Source of the DNA: Peribacillus butanolivorans
GTDB lineage: Bacteria; Bacillota; Bacilli; Bacillales; DSM-1321
NCBI RefSeq assembly: GCF_001273755.1
Contig: NZ_LGYA01000005.1
Span: 227,779-291,778 of the forward strand
Reading direction: 5' to 3'
Length of the DNA stretch: 64,000 nt
The notes beneath the pieces were generated by a model that ran no database searches, was not told the origin of the DNA, and saw only the letters and a list, made by a program, of their open reading frames with translations. The stretch's first letter is position 1. Every line of letters begins with the position of its first letter. Below, in pieces: positions 28,042-35,445 of the stretch. A program made the position numbers and the translations under genes.

Positions 28042-31000
28042 TTGATTAAACGTAGCTTGTCCATTCTAGCAATCTTTCTATTAGTATTTACGGCAACCGT
28101 TTCCGCAGCCAAGCTCCCTGATCCTTCGAACGGATCGAGCGTTGGAAAGAAGAATCAGGAAAGTATTTTAAAGTTAAAGAAAAACGAAACGGAAAAGAAA
28201 TACAAAAGTAACGAGAAGGTAAGGGTCATCGTAGAGATGAAGGAAGCCCCGGCAATAGAAATAGCTTCGAAGGAAGGGAAACTTTTTAAAGAGCTATCTA
28301 AAAATAAGAGGCAACAATTAAAGTCCGAAAAGTTGGCCAACCAGAAAAAAGTGAAAAATAAAGTGAAAGAGAAAAAAATAGCATTCAAGGAACTAGAAAG
28401 CTTTACGACAGTGGTAAATGGTTTCAGTGCAGAGCTTCAATATGGCGAAATTAAAAAGGTCGAAGCCATGCCTGAAGTTGCTGAAGTACATATAGCGAAT
28501 GAATATGAACGTCCTGTTGAAAAGCCGGAGATGATTTATAGTAAAGAACTTGTCCAGGCTCAGGAAGCTTGGCGGGAGTATGGTTATAAAGGGGAAGGAA
28601 TGGTCGTCGGTATTATAGATACTGGAATCGACCCATCTCACCGTGATATGGTTCTAAGCGATGAAAATAAAGCAGAACTGACTGAAAGTGAAATTAGTGG
28701 AATAAAGGATTCTAGCCATCTATTAGGTAACTATTATACTACGAAGGTACCTTATGGATACAATTACATGGACGAAAATGAAGAAATCCTTGATCTTGGT
28801 GAAGAGGCTTCGATGCATGGAATGCATGTAGCTGGAACCGCAGGAGCCAATGGGGATGAAGAGAATGGCGGCATTAAAGGGGTCGCTCCTGAAGCCCAGT
28901 TGCTTGCTTTAAAGGTATTTGGGAATGACCCTGCTATGCAGACAACATGGGGCGATATTTATATTAAGGCAATTGATGATGCAATTATTCTTGGGGCAGA
29001 TGTGCTGAACATGAGCCTAGGATCTACTGCAGGTTTTGTATCAGCTGAAGATCCTGAGCAGCAGGCGGTTTCGAGAGCTGTGAATAATGGGATACTCATG
29101 TCGATTTCAGCAGGGAACTCGGCTCATTTTGGTAATGGGTTTGCAAACCCAACGGCCTCAAACCCGGATATCGGCGTTTCAGGTTCACCTGGACTTGCTC
29201 ATGATTCGGTACAAGTAGCATCCGTCGAGAATAACTTCATGGATTTAGATGCGGCTACTTATGATATTAAAGGGCAGGAAGGGAAAGCACCGTTCATGTC
29301 GGCTTCAAGCGTACATCCCAATGCTCTAAAGGATAAAACATATGACTTGGTTGTTGCAGGTCTTGGGACGCCAGGGGAGCTTTCGAAAGTGGATGTGAAA
29401 GGCAAGTTTGCCCTTATTGAACGCGGCACGCTTTCTTTTATTGAAAAAGCCCAAAATGCTCAGGCAGCAGGAGCGGCAGGAGTCATTATTTTTAACAATG
29501 CTGATGGGTATATTTCTATGGCTACAGATCCAAGCATAACGATTCCGCAGTTGTTTATGTTGAAATCGGATGGAATAAAGATGAAAACAGCCATAACTGA
29601 AGGGGAAAAGGTGAAGGTTACCTTTAATGGTGATAAGACAAAAGCTGTAAATCCCGAAGCAGGGAAAATGAGCTCATTCAGTTCATGGGGTGTCGCACCG
29701 AATCTGGATTTTAAACCAGAAATCACAGCTCCAGGTGGACAAATATACTCGACGTTGAACAATGATGAATATGGCATGATGAGTGGTACCTCGATGGCGG
29801 CACCGCATGTATCCGGGGGTTCTGCACTGGTTCTTGAAAGAGTGGATAAAGAATTTAAACTAAATGGATTTGCGCGGGCGAATTTGGCTAAGAACCTGAT
29901 GATGAATACTTCAAAGCCATTAACGGATCAAGGTGTCGTCAATAATGCTCTTGGTTGGAAAAATCCTTACTCGCCTCGGAGGCAAGGAGCAGGTGTCATG
30001 CAGCTACAATCTGCTTTGTCCACACCAGCTGTCGTGACGGAGGCATTTACGAAAGAAGCGAAGGTTGCTATGAAGGAAATCGGCAATAAGTTCGCCTTTA
30101 CTTTGAAGGTTGAAAACTTCAGTAACAAAGCAGTCAAATATGATGTAAAAGGAAATATCCAAACAGACTATGCTATCCAGGGTCAACTGGGTTATTCCGC
30201 TAACCAATTAGAGGCACAGGAAATTCAGAACGCTTCGATTAAAATTAATAATAAAAATACAAACAAGATTACCGTACCTGCAAAAAAATCGGTTACATTT
30301 GAAGTGAAAGTGGACATATCCAATGCAAAAGTACTTGGCGATGATCTTCAGACTCTTGTAGACATTGACAAGGTCTTCCCAAATGGATATTTTGTTGAAG
30401 GGTTCGTGACACTGAAGGATCCAACTGACACAAAACCAGAACTCCATGTTCCGTATGTAGGTTTTAAAGGAGAATGGGACAAGGCCCCGATCCTAGATGG
30501 AACTAAGTATGATAAAGAGTCGTTCTATGGCATGGCAGGAGGAGTTTCGACAGCAGATGAAGATTTCACATATCTTGGGTACGACCCTGCAGGAAAAACA
30601 TTTAATAGTAAATATATTGCGATTTCCCCGAACGGTGATGGAGCACAGGATGACTTCGTGCCGATCCTATCATTCTTAAGGAATGCGAAAAAGGTAGAAT
30701 TCAATATATTGAATGGTGAAAACAAATCAGTTCGGAAACTTCGAACTGAGAATAATGTGCGTAAGGACTATTATGATGGCGGAGAAGGGTCCTATTACTC
30801 TCTTGATCCTGCCCGTAAATGGGATGGTAAAATTAATAATGCACTCGCTAAAGATGGAGTCTATTATTTTGAAATCAAAGCGATGATAGATTACGAGGGT
30901 GCAAAATGGCAGACGTATAAAATGCCTATCAAAGTAGATACCTTAGAGCCGACAGTTAAGATTTCGAAAATAGGTAAGGTGTTAACCATCCAAGGTAAGG

Positions 31001-31776
31001 ATAATTTAAATGGTTCAGGAATTGCCTATTACGATGTACAAATCGATGGTGAATCTATCCTTAAAGAGCCCCTTGCAGCGAATACGAAAAAATTCACTCT
31101 ACCTGATGTAAGAGGGGAAAAGGTACAGGTCGTGGCAATAGACTTCGCTGGTAATGAAAAAGCAGCTGAAACCGAATTGGCCACTGATTCAGCTCCAATC
31201 GATAATAATGCACCAGCAGTTAAGATCAAAAGTCCTGAAGCCTTAAGCGTGAACAATAAAAATAAAATCAAAATAACAGGTGAAATTGAAGAAGCGTCGG
31301 AAATAAAGGAATTTACAATCGACAATAAAAGGGTCCCTGTAACGTATAACAAAACGAAGAATAAGTATGAATTCTCTATTGAAAAGAAATTTGGGGATGG
31401 CGTCCAAAGCTTTACTGTTAAAGCAACAGACAAATGGGATAACACGGTTTCCTTTAAGCGGACGATAATGGTTGATGCGACAAAACCAGGTTTAAAGGTT
31501 AAAGGTGTGCCAGCAACTGTGGGAGTCAAAGGGTCAAATCCAAAAGTGGACGTGACAGTAGAGGATAATTTCGATGAGATCCGCCTTTATTTGAACGGAA
31601 GCGAAGTATTCTATAACGAATTCAAGGAACCATACAAAATGCGTTCCTATAAGAAGAAGATAGAGGATTTGGAACTACCGCTTAAACCAGGCAACAATAA
31701 GTTTGAATTTAAGGTAACCGATCTTGCCGGAAATGAATCGAAGAAAGTATTCAACATTCAAAAAGCCAAAAAATAA
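28042..31776 (+). CDS. Secreted S8 subtilisin-family protease, Vpr-like
   Basis: Extracellular serine protease of 1244 residues. Signal peptide MIKRSLSILAIFLLVFTATVSA, then an I9-type propeptide (about 60-160, ending VVNGFSAELQYGEIKKVEAMPEVAEVHI). The catalytic domain has Asp in VGIIDTGIDPSH, His259 in HGMHVAGTAG, and Ser584 in SGTSMAAPHVSGG. A PA domain (about 385-510, LVVAGLGTPGELSKVDVKGK) is inserted between His and Ser, as in B. subtilis Vpr. The C-terminal half holds an Fn3-like segment, a FlgD-like repeat and Ig-like repeats, making it longer than Vpr (about 806). The start is TTG 28042 behind GAGGAGG. Likely role: nutrient protein degradation, feeding the adjacent peptide importer. Confidence 0.9.
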   Translation: MIKRSLSILAIFLLVFTATVSAAKLPDPSNGSSVGKKNQESILKLKKNETEKKYKSNEKVRVIVEMKEAPAIEIASKEGKLFKELSKNKRQQLKSEKLANQKKVKNKVKEKKIAFKELESFTTVVNGFSAELQYGEIKKVEAMPEVAEVHIANEYERPVEKPEMIYSKELVQAQEAWREYGYKGEGMVVGIIDTGIDPSHRDMVLSDENKAELTESEISGIKDSSHLLGNYYTTKVPYGYNYMDENEEILDLGEEASMHGMHVAGTAGANGDEENGGIKGVAPEAQLLALKVFGNDPAMQTTWGDIYIKAIDDAIILGADVLNMSLGSTAGFVSAEDPEQQAVSRAVNNGILMSISAGNSAHFGNGFANPTASNPDIGVSGSPGLAHDSVQVASVENNFMDLDAATYDIKGQEGKAPFMSASSVHPNALKDKTYDLVVAGLGTPGELSKVDVKGKFALIERGTLSFIEKAQNAQAAGAAGVIIFNNADGYISMATDPSITIPQLFMLKSDGIKMKTAITEGEKVKVTFNGDKTKAVNPEAGKMSSFSSWGVAPNLDFKPEITAPGGQIYSTLNNDEYGMMSGTSMAAPHVSGGSALVLERVDKEFKLNGFARANLAKNLMMNTSKPLTDQGVVNNALGWKNPYSPRRQGAGVMQLQSALSTPAVVTEAFTKEAKVAMKEIGNKFAFTLKVENFSNKAVKYDVKGNIQTDYAIQGQLGYSANQLEAQEIQNASIKINNKNTNKITVPAKKSVTFEVKVDISNAKVLGDDLQTLVDIDKVFPNGYFVEGFVTLKDPTDTKPELHVPYVGFKGEWDKAPILDGTKYDKESFYGMAGGVSTADEDFTYLGYDPAGKTFNSKYIAISPNGDGAQDDFVPILSFLRNAKKVEFNILNGENKSVRKLRTENNVRKDYYDGGEGSYYSLDPARKWDGKINNALAKDGVYYFEIKAMIDYEGAKWQTYKMPIKVDTLEPTVKISKIGKVLTIQGKDNLNGSGIAYYDVQIDGESILKEPLAANTKKFTLPDVRGEKVQVVAIDFAGNEKAAETELATDSAPIDNNAPAVKIKSPEALSVNNKNKIKITGEIEEASEIKEFTIDNKRVPVTYNKTKNKYEFSIEKKFGDGVQSFTVKATDKWDNTVSFKRTIMVDATKPGLKVKGVPATVGVKGSNPKVDVTVEDNFDEIRLYLNGSEVFYNEFKEPYKMRSYKKKIEDLELPLKPGNNKFEFKVTDLAGNESKKVFNIQKAKK

Positions 31777-31783
31777 ACGTAAG

Positions 31784-31816
31784 GCAGCCCTCTTATCCAA
31801 GGGGGCTGTTTTTTCG
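31784..31816 (+). terminator. Intrinsic terminator after the Vpr-like gene
   Basis: GCAGCCCTCTT and AAGGGGGCTGT form the stem, loop ATCC, followed by six T. Confidence 0.85.
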
Positions 31817-32029
31817 TATTAGACCTATGATAAAAATTTCTGTGGAATTTTCAAAAGGTGAAGTTTGAGCAGCTTATTTCTTCGACAAGCTTTCAGTAGC
31901 TTTATGGTATTTTCACCATGCCAATAACGAAATCTATGAGAGAAAATATTTATTTTCGGGTTCTGGCAGGAATATAATAGAAGATAAAGGAATTAGGTAT
32001 AAAGAACCAATCTAAATAGGAGGGTATCT

Positions 32030-32449
32030 ATGAATTATAAAAAGGGTTTGAACAAAAAGGTATATAGTCGCGGAATTACCATTAAATTTGAAAAAAGAGC
32101 AAGTGACCAGTTATCAATTACAAAACCGAGTTTCTTTGATACACTTCAACATGTTAATTCTCCATTTGAAAAAGTACCCCGCACAGATTTAGCCTATCAC
32201 GATTATCCGCTTTGTCAGGAGGTTACCCTTTCGCTATTTGAAAAGGGTATTGCTAAAACATCAATCAAATATGACCCTCATCAAGAAAAAATCACCATTG
32301 AGGAAATTTCAGAGGATTATCAGCTGAATAAGGGAGAGGCGCTTACTACAATTCTAGAGCATATAATGATCAATCATGGAAATTACCATTCTTTTTTCAT
32401 AGTCAGGCCGAAAGAGTGGGACGCAAAAAGGAAAGCCACTACTCCATGA
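32030..32449 (+). CDS. Hypothetical protein
   Basis: A 139-residue protein I do not recognise. It has no signal peptide or membrane segment, a basic N-terminal stretch (MNYKKGLNKKVYSRG) and a mixed alpha/beta-looking remainder. AATAGGAGGG sits at good spacing before the ATG, which supports real translation. It is convergent with the MocR-type gene; the 175 bases between hold a G+C-rich imperfect hairpin (GGGGCTGC/GCAGCTCCC) near 32560. Confidence 0.6.
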   Translation: MNYKKGLNKKVYSRGITIKFEKRASDQLSITKPSFFDTLQHVNSPFEKVPRTDLAYHDYPLCQEVTLSLFEKGIAKTSIKYDPHQEKITIEEISEDYQLNKGEALTTILEHIMINHGNYHSFFIVRPKEWDAKRKATTP

Positions 32450-32624
32450 TATCCTCTTCTTTAACTTTCTTAGTAAGCAGTGAAAGGTTAGTGACTTTCG
32501 AGAAGTAATTCGATAAGATTCCTTACCACTGCCTGTTGATTGTTCAGTCAATAAGAATGGGGCTGCAGGCAGCTCCCATTTATGTCTCAACATGATGAGT
32601 CGGCTTTCTGAATCCTTCAAGAAT

Positions 32625-34070
32625 TTAAATCAACCGCCGAATGATCTTTGAGAGGGTTTGAATACCATAAGCTAATTGTTCCTCCGAGGCGTAAGAATAT
32701 GAAAGCCGTAAATGTGTATTGTTATTTGGTTCATATATGTACCCCGGATTAAGGAGTATGTTCTCCTTTAGCGCTTGCTTGAAAAGGTTTGGATTCACAA
32801 TTGGTTTACATAATTTTAACCATATATAAAATCCGCCTTGAGGTATTTGCCATTCAGCCAGTCCCTTAAAATATTGATTGAGAAGAGTTAATGTAAAATC
32901 TCTACGTACTATCAACTCATGCCTTAGCCACTCTAAATGCTTTGAATATTGATCACTTGCTAACCATTCTGCCACAAGGTGTTGGGAAAGAGCACTGGAC
33001 CCGTAATCCATTTGCATTTTAATATCTGCTAAACGTTCAATCACAGTTATTGGACCAGCAATCCATCCGATGCGCAATCCGGGGCTTAATGTTTTGGACA
33101 TACTGCCAATGTGCAATACAAGGCCATCTGTATCAAGGGATTTAATAGGTAGCGGCGGTTCCTTTTCAAACCACAAGTCACTATATACGTCATCTTCAAT
33201 AATCGGAATCTGTTCTTTTTTACACATGGATAAGAGGTTTAGTCTTTCCTCTTTTGTCCATGTAGTATTGGTTGGATTGTTAAACGTTGGAACAGTATAA
33301 AACAGTGACGCTTTCTTCCTTCCATTGATGCGCTTTATTTGTGTGGGAATACTTTCTCGGCCTTGTTTTGATAAGCCTACTAAGTGCATACCCGCAGATT
33401 GAAAAGGATGAACAGAATTTATATAGGAAGGGGATTCATGTAAAACCATTGATCCCTTTTGAAGTAAACCAACTGAAATCAATTGGAGTGCTTGAAGCCC
33501 ACCAGAAACGATCATGAGGGAGCTGGGGCTTGCGTTGACCCCTTTTGTTTCTAAATAAACACTTATACATTGGCGAAGCCTTTTATCACCCTTGGGTTCA
33601 GAATAACCTAATGAGTGGGCATCAAAAGAAGTGGATTGCAACGTCTTTTCGATTTTTTTTGTAGGCAATAGAGATGGAGAAAGTTCGCCTGTGCCTAATC
33701 TGATGATGGCAATGTCTGTTTCATACTGATTAATGTCCTGAATCGTTTTTAAATTAGGTTCATGAAGGCCATTCCGGACATAGTTTTTCCAGTCGGGCTG
33801 TTTGCTGGAGACGAGCACATTCCATGTGTTATTCGAAACGAATGTGCCAGACCCAACCTTAGTTTCTAATAGTCCGTCTGCAATCAACTCATCTATAGCT
33901 GTAATGATGGTACTTCGGTTTACGCCAAAAGAATCGGCCAATGAGCGTTGTGATGGAAGCTTGGTAGCAACTGGCCATTCCCCTCGTGTAATTTGTTGTT
34001 TCATCCAATCTACTATTTGTTGGTGAAGAGATTGGTTGGACGGCCGGTTTGGTCTCCATTCGATAAACAT
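32625..34070 (-). CDS. MocR/PdxR-type transcriptional regulator with aminotransferase domain
   Basis: Fusion of a GntR winged-helix DNA-binding domain (about residues 10-80: LPSQRSLADSFGVNRSTIITAIDELIADGLLETKVGSGTFV) with a fold-type I PLP aminotransferase-like domain. The PLP lysine lies in IGSMSKTLSPGLRIGWIAGP, and the Asp/Tyr site in IIEDDVYSDLWF. MocR regulators sense PLP or amino compounds and often control a divergent gene. ATG 34070 (481 residues) has AAAGGAG at good spacing; the longer frame reads across the promoter and the divergent gene. Likely target: the adjacent LysE-type exporter. Confidence 0.87.
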   Translation of the reverse strand: MFIEWRPNRPSNQSLHQQIVDWMKQQITRGEWPVATKLPSQRSLADSFGVNRSTIITAIDELIADGLLETKVGSGTFVSNNTWNVLVSSKQPDWKNYVRNGLHEPNLKTIQDINQYETDIAIIRLGTGELSPSLLPTKKIEKTLQSTSFDAHSLGYSEPKGDKRLRQCISVYLETKGVNASPSSLMIVSGGLQALQLISVGLLQKGSMVLHESPSYINSVHPFQSAGMHLVGLSKQGRESIPTQIKRINGRKKASLFYTVPTFNNPTNTTWTKEERLNLLSMCKKEQIPIIEDDVYSDLWFEKEPPLPIKSLDTDGLVLHIGSMSKTLSPGLRIGWIAGPITVIERLADIKMQMDYGSSALSQHLVAEWLASDQYSKHLEWLRHELIVRRDFTLTLLNQYFKGLAEWQIPQGGFYIWLKLCKPIVNPNLFKQALKENILLNPGYIYEPNNNTHLRLSYSYASEEQLAYGIQTLSKIIRRLI

Positions 34071-34109
34071 ACGAAAACCACTCCTTTCATGTTCTATATT
34101 CATTATAAA

Positions 34110-34133
34110 TTGGTTGGATTGAAAACCAACCAA
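34110..34133. promoter_or_regulatory. Palindromic operator candidate between the MocR regulator and the LysE exporter
   Basis: TTGGTTGG and CCAACCAA form a perfect 8-bp inverted repeat separated by ATTGAAAA, centred in the 125-base divergent promoter region. A GGATGG half-site-like sequence follows on the exporter side. Position suggests the binding site of the adjacent regulator. Confidence 0.5.
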
Positions 34134-34195
34134 ATGGATGGTCAATCCCCTTGTTTTTTTCATTATACTGAATATGAATGGAGGGAGGTATTCGT

Positions 34196-34804
34196 ATGGG
34201 ACCATTTTTTCATGGATTGTTATTGGCATTAGGGCTGATACTGCCATTAGGAGTGCAAAATATATTTATTTTTAATCAAGGAGCAACCCAACCTACCTTA
34301 AAAAAAGCATTGCCTGCAACGATCACAGCTGCCATTTGTGATACAGTACTCATTCTGTTAGCTATTCTAGGTGTTTCGTTGATTGTCATGCAATATGATT
34401 GGTTGCGTCTTACATTAATCATAATCGGAGTTATATTTTTATTGTATATGGGTTTTCAGATTTGGTTTGCCAAAGCGAACTCACGGTCAGATGCTCAAAC
34501 TATACAGATGTCCACCAAAAAACAAATTGTATTTGCTTTATCCGTATCACTACTGAATCCACATGCAATCTTAGATACGATAGGTGTAATCGGTTCGAGT
34601 TCACTTGTTTATTCCGGAACGGATAAAATGATTTTCACGGCAACATGCATCGTGGTATCATGGTGCTGGTTCCATGGATTATGTCTTGCGGGACGATTGC
34701 TAAAAAAGGTTGATACATCTGGAAAATTCCTTGGAATATTAAATAAAACCTCTGCAATCATCATCTGGATTACGGCTCTCTATATGGTGAAATCGATGTT
34801 TTGA
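34196..34804 (+). CDS. LysE/ArgO-family amino acid exporter
   Basis: Membrane exporter of 202 residues with about six helices. Family motifs seen are ALGLILPLGVQNIFIFNQG near the N-terminus and SLLNPHAILDTIGVIGSSS (the N-P-x-A-x-x-D motif) mid-protein, as in LysE and ArgO, which export basic amino acids. The substrate here is not known. ATG 34196 has GGAGGGAGGT ahead; ATG 34178 overlaps that ribosome site. Divergent from the MocR-type regulator, a pairing usual for regulated exporters. Confidence 0.86.
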   Translation: MGPFFHGLLLALGLILPLGVQNIFIFNQGATQPTLKKALPATITAAICDTVLILLAILGVSLIVMQYDWLRLTLIIIGVIFLLYMGFQIWFAKANSRSDAQTIQMSTKKQIVFALSVSLLNPHAILDTIGVIGSSSLVYSGTDKMIFTATCIVVSWCWFHGLCLAGRLLKKVDTSGKFLGILNKTSAIIIWITALYMVKSMF

Positions 34805-34852
34805 AACAGATAAATGGCATCTGAATTCGAACTTAACCAATCTGGAAAAGAA

Positions 34853-34878
34853 GTAGATTACCCAGTTGGGTAATCTAT
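34853..34878 (+). repeat. Perfect hairpin downstream of the LysE-type gene
   Basis: TAGATTACCC and GGGTAATCTA are perfectly complementary around AGTT plus flanking bases. There is no clear T run, so it is a possible weak terminator or processing hairpin. Confidence 0.5.
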
Positions 34879-34924
34879 ATTTAAGGGGGAAATGCAATTT
34901 TCCCTTTCTTATTTGCAGTTAAAA

Positions 34925-35145
34925 CTATGCAAATTCATGTTTTAGCCTTACAGGATAGTATTGATCTGTTTTCATTATCTCCCTTTCCAGTTCTGGTGAT
35001 AACTCAAACCCCTTCTTTCTAAATGATATTCTTCTCCACTAGTGCCTTCGTGTTGCGAAAGAGAATTGTAAAAAAACCAATTTGCGTTCAAGCCAATCGA
35101 AGTACCAGGATTTATAAAGAGTCATGCTATCTATCATAGATCCAG
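34925..35145 (-). pseudogene. Possible decayed coding remnant
   Basis: Within the 641-base stretch without a gene, the minus strand shows three short protein-like segments in different frames. They read about SGSMIDSMTLYKSWYFDWLE (near 35145-35085), ILFRNTKALVEKN (near 35065-35030) and GFELSPELEREIMKTDQYYP (near 35010-34945, stop 34925-34927). Their order suggests one gene broken by frameshifts. I do not recognise the family, and chance cannot be excluded. The remaining bases up to the ywqA terminator show nothing further. Confidence 0.25.
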
Positions 35146-35333
35146 ATGTGTATCTTCCGTGTTGCAATCATTCCTTACGCTATTAGAAGAAGGGTTCCTT
35201 GATGAATGAACAGGGTCAAAGGATTGCTTTAAAATAAACTGGATCCGAGAAAGTTATAGACTAGTTTGCTAGCTATGAAAGGTTTTTAAGAGGTAAAAAT
35301 TGCAGTATTAATCGGCGCTTTTTGAATGAAAAA

Positions 35334-35371
35334 GGAGAATACATCTCGAATATGTATTCTCCCTTTTTTTA
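35334..35371. terminator. Terminator downstream of ywqA
   Basis: GGAGAATACAT and ATGTATTCTCC form an 11-bp stem with loop CTCGAAT. T runs are present on both strands, so it can serve ywqA (minus) and act in the plus direction. Confidence 0.82.
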
Positions 35372-35445
35372 TATGTCTTAATAAGCTAACACCCTGCCCT
35401 CATTCATTCTTCGTATCGTGAGAGGTTTTTTTGAGTGTGAGTACA

